A program made the position numbers and the translations under genes. Shown here piece by piece: positions 43,021 to 51,492 of a stretch of 64,000 bases of DNA. A model generated the notes under the pieces. It saw only the letters and a list, made by a program, of their open reading frames with translations, had not been told where the DNA came from and did no database searches. This DNA is from Xanthobacter dioxanivorans (GTDB lineage: Bacteria > Pseudomonadota > Alphaproteobacteria > Rhizobiales > Xanthobacteraceae). The stretch spans positions 3,142,501 to 3,206,500 of the forward strand of contig NZ_CP063362.1 in assembly GCF_016807805.1 (NCBI RefSeq). The letters run 5' to 3'. Position 1 is the first letter of the stretch. The number at the start of each line of letters is the position of its first letter.

Positions 43021-43869
43021 ATGAATTACCGCCACGCCTTCCATGCGGGAAACGCCGCCGACGTGATGAAGCACGCGGCGCTGGCGCGTGTCCTCGCCTA
43101 TCTCGGCAAGAAGGACGCTCCCTATCGCGTGCTCGACACCCATGCGGGAGCGGGCATCTACGACCTCGACGGCGCCAGCGCCCAGCGCACGCTGGAGGCG
43201 GACGGCGGCATCGAGAAGGTGCTCGCGGCGCCCTTGCCTCCGGCGGCGGCAGAGCTTCTCGCCCCCTATCTCGATGCGGTGCGGGCCCTGCGTGCGGGCG
43301 GCCGGCGGCTCTATCCCGGATCGCCGGCCCTGGCCCTGGCCCTGTCGCGGCCGCAGGACCGCTTCCTGTTCTGCGAGCTGCACAAGGAAGAGCGGGCGAA
43401 GCTGGAGAAGCGGGTGGGGGACGACCCGCGCGTCAAGATCCTCGCCCAGGACGGCTGGCAGGCGCTGTCGGCGCATTTGCCCCCGCGCGAGCGGCGGGGC
43501 GTCGTGCTGGTGGATCCGCCGTTCGAGGAGCCGGGCGAGTTCCCGCGCATGGTGGCGGGGCTCGAGGCCGCGCATCTGCGCTTCGCCACCGGCATCTTCA
43601 TGCTTTGGTATCCCATCAAGGACCTGCGCGCGGTGGATGCGTTCCGCCGGGACGTGGCGCGGCTGCGCCTGCCGAAGACGCTCCGGGTGGAGCTCGACTT
43701 CGCCACGGTGCGCACCCTCGATGCCCTGTCGGGCTCCGGGCTCATCATCATCAATCCGCCGTTCACGCTGGCGGAGGAGCTGCGCACGCTCCTCAACGCC
43801 CTCGCGCCGCTGCTCTCCCGCGATGGGAAGGGACGGGCACGGGTGTCGTGGTTGACGGCCGAAGGCTGA
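43021..43869 (+). CDS. rlmJ: 23S rRNA (adenine(2030)-N(6))-methyltransferase
   Basis: A 282-residue RlmJ, which methylates A2030 of 23S rRNA. The N-terminus MNYRHAFHAGNAADVMKHAAL is nearly diagnostic. The SAM-binding part begins YRVLDTHAGAGIYDL near residue 37, and the catalytic DPPF motif is in VLVDPPFEEPGEF near residue 163. The C-terminal GLIIINPPFTL is also typical. Length is standard for the family. It is 17 bases downstream of the RNase T2 gene. Although one enzyme modifies RNA and the other degrades it, they act in different compartments, so their linkage may only be transcriptional. Confidence 0.95.
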   Translation: MNYRHAFHAGNAADVMKHAALARVLAYLGKKDAPYRVLDTHAGAGIYDLDGASAQRTLEADGGIEKVLAAPLPPAAAELLAPYLDAVRALRAGGRRLYPGSPALALALSRPQDRFLFCELHKEERAKLEKRVGDDPRVKILAQDGWQALSAHLPPRERRGVVLVDPPFEEPGEFPRMVAGLEAAHLRFATGIFMLWYPIKDLRAVDAFRRDVARLRLPKTLRVELDFATVRTLDALSGSGLIIINPPFTLAEELRTLLNALAPLLSRDGKGRARVSWLTAEG

Positions 43870-43948
43870 GCGGCGCGGTTTTCGCTTTTTCCCGATGGCC
43901 TTGCGCGCTATCCAGGGGCGCCTTCCCTCTGCCCCTCCGGGACTCCCC

Positions 43949-44548
43949 ATGAAACTGCGCCATTCCCCCACGTCGCCTTTCGTGCGCAAGGTGCGCCTTG
44001 CGGCTGCGGTCCTCGGTCAGGCTCTCGAGCTGGAGCCGGCGGACACGCTCGACCCCAATGATTCGCTGCGCCAGCAGAACCCGCTCGGCAAGATCCCCGC
44101 CTTGCTGACCGAAGACGGGATGGTGCTGTTCGATTCGCCGGTGATCCTGGCTTACCTCGACCAGCTGGCGGGCGGCGGCCGCATCATCCCGACCGATCCG
44201 GCCGCACGCTTCGCCGCCCTGCGGATGGAAGCCTTGGCCGACGGCATGATGGATGCGGGCATCCTGCGGATCTATGAGGGCCGCTTCCGCCCGGCGGAGC
44301 GGCACGAGCCCAAGTGGCTGGAGCATCAGGCGCAGAAGATGGAGCGGGCGCTCGACGCCTTCGAAGCGGCGCCGCCCGTTGCTTCCGGCGCCATACATGT
44401 GGGCGACATCGCGCTCGGATCCGCTCTCGGCTGGTTTGATTTTCGCTTCGAGGGCAAGTGGCGGGCGGATCGGCCGAAGCTGGTCGCCTGGTTCGACGAC
44501 TTCGTCGGCCGCTGCCCCGGCTTCGCGGAAACGAAGCCGGTGGGGTGA
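43949..44548 (+). CDS. Glutathione S-transferase family protein
   Basis: A 199-residue GST-like protein. The N-terminal thioredoxin domain starts MKLRHSPTSPFVRKVRLAA, with the serine expected at the active site, and has the glutathione-contact block NPLGKIPALLTEDGMVLFDS near residue 50. The C-terminal helical domain ends with GDIALGSALGWFDFRFEGKW, typical of a bacterial GST group often called YibF-like. ATG 43949 gives the family N-terminus. The gene lies 79 bases after rlmJ on the same strand. The substrate is unknown. Confidence 0.87.
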   Translation: MKLRHSPTSPFVRKVRLAAAVLGQALELEPADTLDPNDSLRQQNPLGKIPALLTEDGMVLFDSPVILAYLDQLAGGGRIIPTDPAARFAALRMEALADGMMDAGILRIYEGRFRPAERHEPKWLEHQAQKMERALDAFEAAPPVASGAIHVGDIALGSALGWFDFRFEGKWRADRPKLVAWFDDFVGRCPGFAETKPVG

Positions 44549-44550
44549 GC

Positions 44551-44614
44551 CCCGTGGGGGTTTGCCACGGGACGCCATAAGACCGAGGCGGCCCCGAACT
44601 CCGGCACCGCCTCG
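44551..44614. terminator. Two consecutive hairpins between convergent genes
   Basis: The first hairpin pairs CCCGTGG (44551) with CCACGGG (44565) around a 7-base loop. The second pairs CGAGGCGG (44584) with CCGCCTCG (44607), perfect over 8 bases. They fill the space between the GST and DUF1236 gene ends. No long T-run is present; they probably form a bidirectional stop. Confidence 0.5.
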
Positions 44615-44648
44615 ACGCATCTATTTCAGGTCATGCATCGCTGCTCTG

Positions 44649-45038
44649 TTACTGGACGATATAGACGACCTTTCGGGTCTTCGGCTCCACGATGACCCGG
44701 CGGTCGTTGACCACGGTGTACTCGTACGCATCGTTGTTCGGGATCTCGTAGAGCACGACGTTGGGCGGGAGCGGCTCTCCAACCACCACTTCGCGTTCCA
44801 CCCGCACCGAGGCGCGACGCTCCTTCATGACATAGGTCCGCACCTCGGGCGGCGGCTCCGCTGCCGCGCCGACGGTGGCCCCCGCGACGCCCCCCACGAC
44901 CGCTCCCACAGGGCCGCCAACCACCGCCCCTATGGCGGCGCCGCCCACCGCGCCGGTGGCGGTGGAGGCCTGGGCGAAGGCTGCGGAGGGGGCCGCGAGG
45001 CCGATCAGAACGGAGCCGATCAGGATTTTGTTGCGCAT
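44649..45038 (-). CDS. DUF1236 family small secreted protein
   Basis: A 129-residue secreted protein. Signal peptide to about residue 22 (SAAFAQ), followed by a glycine/alanine/valine-rich low-complexity segment (residues about 25-60) resembling glycine-zipper repeats that can pack in membranes. The C-terminal DUF1236 domain contains REVVVGEPLPPNVVLYEIP and the ending RRVIVEPKTRKVVYIVQ. Start ATG 45038 has a clear AGGAG. Function is unknown in the family; members are common in Hyphomicrobiales and often accompany stress responses. It is a single gene. Confidence 0.88.
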   Translation of the reverse strand: MRNKILIGSVLIGLAAPSAAFAQASTATGAVGGAAIGAVVGGPVGAVVGGVAGATVGAAAEPPPEVRTYVMKERRASVRVEREVVVGEPLPPNVVLYEIPNNDAYEYTVVNDRRVIVEPKTRKVVYIVQ

Positions 45039-45222
45039 TTCATTTCTCCTGTTGTGTTCAATCTCAGGAGAAACCCCAGCGCAGCACAATCGTTCCCCCA
45101 GGCGAGGAAACGCATGCGCCGAGCTCAAGCAACAGTGGCGGGAAAACGGCGAAAGAATTGAAGGTAAAACTTCAGGGATTGTTTTTCACTCGCCGGATAT
45201 TTCCATTTCGGCCGCCGCCGGC

Positions 45223-46658
45223 TCACTCAAAAGCTTCAGCGGTGCGCATCGGGACGCGCGGGATTGGAACCAGCATTCCCCGCTTGTGCAGTTCCGCGTA
45301 GGTGAGGTCCAGCACCCGCCAGGCGATGGCGACCAGCTCGTCCGCCTCCTCGTGGGACAGGGTGAACGGCGGGGCGAGGATCATGCCGTCGCGCACGGCG
45401 CGCATGATGAGGCCCTCGCGGAAGGAGAAGTCGCGGCAGATGAGGCCGACCGTCCCTTCCTCGGCCGCGAAGGCGGCGCGCGACGCCTTGTCGGGGGTCA
45501 GCTCCAGCGCGCCGATGAGGCCCACCATGCGCGCCTCGCCCACGAGCGGATGGTCGGCGAGCTTCAGCCAGCGCTCCTGGAGGTAGGGGCCGATGTCGGT
45601 GCGCACCCGCTCCACCAGCTTTTCCTCGTGCATGATCTTCAGGTTGGCCAGCGCCGCCGCGCAGCCGCCGGGATGGCCCGAATAGGTGAAGCCGTGGTTG
45701 AAGTCGCCGCCGTGCTCGATGAAGCCTTCGGCGAAGTGGTCGCCCACGATGACGCCGCCCAGCGGGAAATAGCCGGAGGTGACCCCCTTCGCGAAGGTGA
45801 TGAGGTCCGGCTTCACCCCCATGAGCTGGGCGCCGAACCACTGCCCGGTCCGGCCGAAGCCGCAGATGACCTCGTCGCAGACGAGGAGCACGTCGCGCTC
45901 GCGGCAGATCCTCTCCACTTCGGGCCAGTAATTGGCGGGGGAATCACCACGCCGCCCGCGCCCTGGATCGGTTCGCCGATGAAGGCGGCGACGTTCTCCG
46001 GCCCGGCCTCGTCGATGGCGCGGGCCACCTCCCGGGCGGCGTAGAGGCCGAAGTCCTCGCGGCTCATCTCGCCGCCCTCGGCCCACCAATAGGGCTGCTG
46101 CACGTGGATGATGCCGGGGATGGGCAGGCCGCCCTGGGCATGCATGGGCTTCATTCCGCCAAGGGAGGCCCCGCCCATGGTGGAGCCATGGTAGCCGTTG
46201 CGCCGCGAGATGAAGATGGACTTCTCCGGCTTGCCCAGCGCCGCCCAGTAGTGGCGCACCATGCGCAGCACCGTGTCCACCGCCTCCGACCCGCCGGAGG
46301 TGAAGAAGACACGGTTCATGTGCGCCGGAGCCACCTCGGAGATGGCCGCGGCGAGCTCGGCTGCGCCCGGATGGGTGGTCTTGAAGAAGGTGTTGTAATA
46401 ATCGAGCTGGTAGAGCTGGTGGGCGATGGCGTCGACGATGGACCTGCGCCCGTGCCCCACCTGCGAGCACCACAGGCCCGACATGCCGTCGAGGATCCTG
46501 TTGCCCTCGCTGTCATAGACATAGACCCCCTCGGCCCGGGTGATCACCCGCACCCCCTCGGCGTTCAGCGCCTTGGTGTCGGAGAAGGGGTGCAGGTGAT
46601 GCGCCGCATCCAGCGCGCGCCAGTGGGCGGTGGAGTTGGACAGGGGGACGGACGTCAC
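45223..46658 (-). CDS. Class III aminotransferase, broken by a one-base deletion
   Basis: A class III (omega) aminotransferase, likely for putrescine or another amine, pyruvate or 2-oxoglutarate as acceptor. The N-terminal frame has YVYDSEGNRILDGMSGLWC near residue 52 and NGYHGSTMGGASLGGM. The C-terminal frame has LLVCDEVICGFGRTGQWFG, the PLP lysine in ITFAKGVTSGYFPLGG and GHPGGCAAAL. The frame breaks at the G5 run 45937-45941 (C5 on the coding strand), inside the conserved PIQGAGGVVIPP-ANYWPE junction. One extra C restores a 478-residue protein of family length. GTG 46658 follows AAAGGAG. Sequence error is most likely, true decay possible. Confidence 0.82.
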
Positions 46659-46815
46659 GATGGCGATGCTCCTTTGGAACCGGAAGATTTCATATCCCGA
46701 AAGCCGACCCGTTCCCATATGCCCTGCGCCCTTGCGCCGGGTGCCGAGCAAGCGCCGGATCTGCTAGGACGCCTGAAGCCGCGCCATGGCGCGCGCCCTT
46801 GGGAGGCCGTATCGA

Positions 46816-47454
46816 ATGGAACCGGATTTCTGGCAAAGCAGATGGGCGAACAACCAGATCGGCTTCCATGAAGGCAAGCCCAATGCCCTGCTGCTGAAGC
46901 ATTTCCCCCGCCTGTCCCTCGACCGGGGCGCGCGCATCTTCCTGCCCCTGTGCGGCAAGACGCGGGACATCTTCTGGCTGCTCTCCCAGGGATTTAAGGT
47001 TGCCGGTGCGGAGCTGAGCGCGCTTGCGGTGGAGCAATTGTTCGCGGAGCTTGGCATCGCGCCTGTCATCTCGGCCGCCGGACCGCTCACGCACTACAGC
47101 GCCCCCGCCCTCGACATCTTCCAGGGCGACATTTTCGATCTGTCCCGGCAAACCCTCGGGCCCGTCGATGCGATCTATGACAGGGCCGCCCTCGTGGCGC
47201 TGCCGGCACCCATGCGCGCGCGCTACGCCGTCCACCTCATGGATATCACCGCCACCGCCCCGCAACTGCTGCTCTGCTTCGATTATGACCAGTCCCTGGT
47301 GGACGGCCCGCCCTTCTCGGTGCCTCCCGAAGAGACCCGCGCGCTCTACGGCGCGGCCTATGGCGTGTCGCTCCTGGAAAGCACGTGGCTCGCCGGCGGC
47401 CTGAAAGGCAAGCACGAGGCGATCGAGCACGTCTGGCTCCTCGACCGGGCCTGA
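46816..47454 (+). CDS. tpm: Thiopurine S-methyltransferase family protein
   Basis: A 212-residue bacterial TPMT-type methyltransferase that uses SAM to methylate thiopurines and, in some bacteria, selenium or tellurium oxyanions. The N-terminal MEPDFWQSRWANNQIGFHEG is highly characteristic. Further blocks are RIFLPLCGKTRDIFWL near residue 38, GAELSALAVEQLF near residue 62 and VDAIYDRAALVALP near residue 120. Start ATG 46816 has GGGAGG upstream. It lies between two minus-strand amine-catabolism genes and is not part of their operon. Whether it acts in metalloid detoxification here cannot be decided from sequence. Confidence 0.92.
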   Translation: MEPDFWQSRWANNQIGFHEGKPNALLLKHFPRLSLDRGARIFLPLCGKTRDIFWLLSQGFKVAGAELSALAVEQLFAELGIAPVISAAGPLTHYSAPALDIFQGDIFDLSRQTLGPVDAIYDRAALVALPAPMRARYAVHLMDITATAPQLLLCFDYDQSLVDGPPFSVPPEETRALYGAAYGVSLLESTWLAGGLKGKHEAIEHVWLLDRA

Positions 47455-47596
47455 CGGGTCGGGGAGGCGCCGGACCCGGATCTGCCCATCGACTCGCCGA
47501 GGAGATCCGACAGGGGCAGCCAATCCGTCAGGCCGGTTGCCCGATAAGCCGGGCACGACGATCCCTCGATCGGCCCGGAGATGGTGCCGACAGCCT

Positions 47597-49077
47597 CTAC
47601 AGCCGCGTCCACACGGTCTTCAGGTCGCAATATTTCTCCAATGCGTGCAGGGACTTGTCGCGCCCGAACCCGGATTGCTTCACGCCGCCGAAGGGGGTGG
47701 TGATGTCGTCGGCGTCGAAGCAGTTCACATAGACGATGCCGGCCTTGAAGCGCCGGGCGATGCGGTGAGCGCTCGCGAGGTCCGCGCTCCACACCGCGGC
47801 ACCGAGGCCGTAGACGGTGCCGTTGGCGATCTGCACGCCCTCGTCCAGGCCGTCGAAGCCGATGACGGAGAGGACCGGCCCGAAGATCTCCCTCTGCGCC
47901 AGGGCCGAGCCGGGAGCGACCGCGTCGAACACGGTGGGGGCCACGAAGGCGCCGCCGCTCTCCTGCCGCACGGCGCCGCCGCCGGTGACCAGCCGCGCGC
48001 CGGAGGCGACACCCTCGTCGATGGCGGCGAGGATGCGCCGCTGGTGCTCGAAGCTCACCACCGCGCCGGCGGAGGCGGCGGGGTCGAGCGGGTCGCCCGG
48101 CATCCAGCGCGGCGCCAGCGCCGCCACGCGCGCCACCAGTTCGTCGCGGATGCGGTTGTCCACCAGCAGCCGCGAGGCGGCGGTGCACATTTCGCCCTGG
48201 TTGAAGAAGATGCCGCCGGCCACCGCCTCAGCCACCTGGCCAAGGTCCGGCGCGTCATGGGCGACGAGGACGGCGGTCTTTCCGCCGAGCTCCAGGTAGA
48301 CGCGCTTCAGGTTGCTGTCGGACGAATAGCGCAGGAAGTAGCGCCCGACCTCGGTGGAGCCGGTGAAGGCAATGGCGTCCACGTCCATGTGCAGGCCGAG
48401 CGCGCGCCCCGCCTCGGCGCCGAGCCCCGGCACCACGTTGAACACCCCGGGCGGCACCCCGGCCTCCAGCGCCAGCTCGCCGAGGCGCAAGGCGGTAAGG
48501 GGGATTCCTCCGCCGGCTTCAGCACCACCGAATTGCCCATGGCCAGCGCCGGGCCGACCTTCCAGGCGGCCATGATCATGGGAAAGTTCCACGGCGTCAC
48601 GCAGCCCACGACGCCCAGCGGCTCGCGCAGCACGAGCGCCAGATTGTCCGCCGTGGTGGGCGCCACCTCGCCATAGACCTTGTCGCAGCACTCGCCGTAA
48701 TAGGCGAAGCAGTCGGCCGCGGCGCGCACGTCGATGGCGCGGGCGTCGGAGACGGGCTTGCCCATGTTGAGGGTCTCGGTGAGCGCGAGCTCGTCGCCGT
48801 GGTCGCGGATCGCTTGCGCGAAGCGCTGGAGGATGCGCTTGCGCTCCAGCGGCCGGAGCCCGGCCCAGCGGCGATCCTCGAAGGCGGCGCGGGCGGCTTT
48901 CACCGCGCGGTCGATATCCTCCGTGTCGCAGGCGGCGACCTCGGCCAGCGGCTTGCCGGTGGCGGGATTGATTGCGGTGAAGGTGCGCCCCGATGCGGCC
49001 GGCGCGAAGGCGCCATCGATGAAGGCCAGCGTCCGGAAGGCGGGAAGAGGGTCGACCGTGCGTTCCGCCGCCGCCAT
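47597..49077 (-). CDS. Aldehyde dehydrogenase (PuuC/aminoaldehyde type), broken by a one-base deletion
   Basis: An NAD-dependent aldehyde dehydrogenase, most like the gamma-glutamyl-aminobutyraldehyde or aminoaldehyde group. The N-terminal frame has VTPWNFPMIMAAWK and VVLKPAEESP. The C-terminal frame has FTGSTEVGRYFL, LELGGKTAVLV with the general-base Glu, the catalytic cysteine in FFNQGEMCTAASRLLV, and the ending TTPFGGVKQSGFGRDKS. The frame breaks at the G5 run 48499-48503, between PAEESP and LTALRLGELAL. One extra C on the coding strand restores a 493-residue protein of normal length. ATG 49077 follows GAGGAG. With the nearby class III aminotransferase it could convert putrescine to 4-aminobutyrate. 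Confidence 0.82.
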
Positions 49078-49200
49078 GATGTGCTCCTCGCCCGCTCCGT
49101 CGAAGCAGCCTCGCGCGGCGCCGGGGGGCGCGTCAAGGCGGGGCCGGAGCGGCGCGACCGCCCGCGCCGCCGGCACGGGAGCCGGCGCAGGGGAGCGGGC

Positions 49201-49413
49201 TCAGCGCTCGCCGTCCTGTCCTTCCCCGTCCTCGTCGTCCTCGGGCCGGCCGGGAATGGCGTAGGAGCCGGAGAGCCAGCGGTTCAGGTCCACGTCGGCA
49301 CAACGCTTGGAACAGAAGGGGCGGTAGCGTTCCACCGAAGGCTTGCGGCAGATGGGGCAGGGCTTGGCGGGTGCCGGCTTGTCCCCGATGGCCGGCTTCT
49401 GGGGGCCGCTCAT
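49201..49413 (-). CDS. yacG: DNA gyrase inhibitor / zinc-binding protein YacG
   Basis: A 70-residue YacG-family protein. The four zinc ligands are visible as CPIC near residue 19 and CSKRC near residue 34, followed by the conserved [15 protein letters not shown]. The C-terminus is very acidic. E. coli YacG binds gyrase and blocks DNA binding; this function is inferred from family. ATG 49413 overlaps the Maf stop by four bases (ATGA), the usual alphaproteobacterial maf-yacG arrangement, so the two are translated together. Confidence 0.94.
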   Translation of the reverse strand: MSGPQKPAIGDKPAPAKPCPICRKPSVERYRPFCSKRCADVDLNRWLSGSYAIPGRPEDDEDGEGQDGER

Positions 49414-50030
49414 GCGGCGCGCTCGACCCAGCCGGCGCGCACGTCGTAGCCCTGGCCGGCGATCAGCCCGACGGCTTCGGACAACGGCAGGCCCACCACA
49501 TTGGTGTAGGATCCCACGAGCTTCACCACGAAGCCGCCGGCAATCCCCTGGATGGCATAGCCGCCCGCCTTGCCGCGCCATTCGCCGCAGGCGAGGTAGT
49601 CGTTGATCTCGTCGCGGGAGAGACGCTTGAAGCGCACGCGCGTCTCCACCAGGCGCGTGTGGCTGCGCCCCTTGGCATCGACGAGGCACAAGCCGGTGTA
49701 GACGCGATGCGTGCGTCCCGACAGCAAGCGCAGGCAACCCTCCGCCTCGTCCACGAGGTCGGGCTTCGGCAGGATACGCCGGCCCACCGCCACCACCGTG
49801 TCGGCGGCGAGCACGAGGGCGGTCATGCCGGCCTCCTGCGCGCGCTTCGCCACCAGCTTGCCCTTCTCCTCCGCGAGCCGCTGGGCGAGGCGGCGCGGCA
49901 GCTCGCCGCGCTCCGGAGTCTCGTCCACGTCGGCGGGCATCAGCAGGTCCGGCTCGATCCCCGCCTGGTTGAGCAGCGCGAGCCGGCGCGGGGAGCCGGA
50001 GGCAAGGACGAGCTTCACCGGATCGTTCAC
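49410..50030 (-). CDS. maf: Maf-family nucleoside triphosphate pyrophosphatase
   Basis: A 206-residue Maf protein, a pyrophosphatase that removes non-canonical or modified NTPs. The N-terminal [16 protein letters not shown], the central [10 protein letters not shown] and the C-terminal [13 protein letters not shown] with [10 protein letters not shown] are all family signatures. I use GTG 50030, which follows GAGAGG at good spacing and gives the correct N-terminus. A longer GTG start at 50072 is not supported. It is coupled to yacG by an ATGA overlap. In many relatives infA lies upstream, but here the upstream neighbour is a DUF930 gene. Confidence 0.94.
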   Translation of the reverse strand: MNDPVKLVLASGSPRRLALLNQAGIEPDLLMPADVDETPERGELPRRLAQRLAEEKGKLVAKRAQEAGMTALVLAADTVVAVGRRILPKPDLVDEAEGCLRLLSGRTHRVYTGLCLVDAKGRSHTRLVETRVRFKRLSRDEINDYLACGEWRGKAGGYAIQGIAGGFVVKLVGSYTNVVGLPLSEAVGLIAGQGYDVRAGWVERAA

Positions 50031-50216
50031 AAGAAACCTCTCGAGCCTGCTGCCGATCACCGACCGACGCACTTTGGCTCATCTACCGGAAAGGCGGCGC
50101 CGTGTGAACGGGCGCGGCGCCCCGGGCATGCGGCGTATGCTCCTCCCCGACCGGCGCGCCGCACGACCCTGCCTGCCGCGCGAGGCGCTGCCGGCGGCGT
50201 CAGCCGGCGCGGCGTG

Positions 50217-50714
50217 TCAGGGCACGAGGCTGTGCTCGGACCAGTCCTGCTTCGGCACCTCGGCCCCCAGCACGTAGGTGAAGTCGGTAACGTCCATGCC
50301 GTCCGCGCCGGTGTGGCAACGGTAGGAGAGGTGGTACCAGCGCCCGGCGCTGCGGATGGCTGCTCCGGGGGCACTGATCGCGCCGTCCTTCTGCTGGGTG
50401 TCGGCGAAGGCGTAGGCCACCAGCTCGTCCGGCCGCATGCCCTGCTGCTCGCGGCCCACGACACCCATGGCGCGGGCATTGCACCGCTGCTCTACGCGGG
50501 TCGCCGGGTCGACGCGGAGCATCGCCGGGTCCCGCTGGGTCTCGGTCTGCACGGTGGCCTTCTGCGGGTGCCGCTTGGCCGCAGCCGCGGGGGACGCGTG
50601 GAGCACCGTCGCGCCGGCGACAAGGTTCAGCGCCACGAGGGTGGAAAAAAGCGGTCGGTAAGACGTCACGGGCTCAGGCATCTCCGGCTGACACGCGGCT
50701 TGATGCCAGCGCAT
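50217..50714 (-). CDS. DUF930 family secreted protein
   Basis: A 165-residue secreted protein. A hydrophobic export segment (TLVALNLVAGATVLHASPAAAA) follows about 20 polar residues. The C-terminal DUF930 domain shows VEQRCNARAMGVV, PDELVAYAFAD, SAGRWYHLSYRC and VLGAEVPKQDWSEHSLV, with two conserved cysteines likely paired. Function is unknown. ATG 50714 has AAGG at good spacing; starts at 50681 or 50669 would give a shorter signal peptide. It is a single gene, upstream of maf on the same strand with about 186 bases between. Confidence 0.85.
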   Translation of the reverse strand: MRWHQAACQPEMPEPVTSYRPLFSTLVALNLVAGATVLHASPAAAAKRHPQKATVQTETQRDPAMLRVDPATRVEQRCNARAMGVVGREQQGMRPDELVAYAFADTQQKDGAISAPGAAIRSAGRWYHLSYRCHTGADGMDVTDFTYVLGAEVPKQDWSEHSLVP

Positions 50715-50892
50715 AATGCAGCCTTGTGGCGTCGCTGAGGCATCGTTCCGGGGCGTTCGGCGGGGGCATATGGCGGGAAGGGCCAGGCCGAACGATCCGG
50801 CCGTCTCCCCTTGGCGCCAGGATGTGTCATGTTGCGCAAGATACAGCTTCGCCGTGTGCCCCGGCGACGGAGCCGGGCCAGAGGAAGCGGTG

Positions 50893-51441
50893 ATGGTGGG
50901 TGAGCGGCCGATGATCCTCGCATTGCAGGGCGGGGACCGGGAGGTGATCCAGTCCCTTCTCGCCGAGGCGGCGGGGCAGTTGCGGTCCGCCGGCGTGCGC
51001 GTGCTCGGCGTGGTCGAGCATTTGCCTCCGGGCTGCGCTCACGAAGATGTGTTGCTGCTCGACCTCGTCTCCGGGGAGGCCAACCGGCTGCACCAGGACC
51101 TCGGGCCGGGCGCGGCAGGGTGCAGCCTCGACCCGGCGGGCCTTGCCGCCGCGGCGGCGGGGGTGGAGCGGGCGATCGCCGCCCGCCTCGCGGAAGGCGG
51201 CGACCTGACCGACACCGTGGTCATCCTTTCCAAGTTCGGTCGCCAGGAGGCCGACGGGCGAGGGCTCACCAGCGCCTTCCACGCGGCCGTGGCGGCGGAG
51301 TTCCGCGTCCTCACCTCCCTTTCGCCCACGGTGCGCGCCGAATGGGACGGCTTCGTCGGCGACCTCGCCGAGATCGCGCCGGCGAGCCTGCCGGCGGTGG
51401 ATGCCTGGTGGAGCGCCGTGGCGGAGAAGGTGGCGGGCTGA
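50893..51441 (+). CDS. DUF2478 family protein
   Basis: A 182-residue cytoplasmic protein matching DUF2478. The N-terminal MILALQGGDREVIQSLLAEAA takes the place of a P-loop but lacks the GxxxxGK[ST] motif. The rest has LLLDLVSGEANRLHQDLGPG and VVILSKFGRQEADGRGL, the latter typical of the family. DUF2478 proteins are often found near molybdate transport genes; here there are none. ATG 50893 follows AGGAAG. The gene is single, convergent with an MFS transporter. Function is not established. Confidence 0.83.
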   Translation: MVGERPMILALQGGDREVIQSLLAEAAGQLRSAGVRVLGVVEHLPPGCAHEDVLLLDLVSGEANRLHQDLGPGAAGCSLDPAGLAAAAAGVERAIAARLAEGGDLTDTVVILSKFGRQEADGRGLTSAFHAAVAAEFRVLTSLSPTVRAEWDGFVGDLAEIAPASLPAVDAWWSAVAEKVAG

Positions 51442-51492
51442 AACGGCCGGCGGCCGACGCCGCCCCATGCCGGGAAGCGCCCGCCTTTGCCC

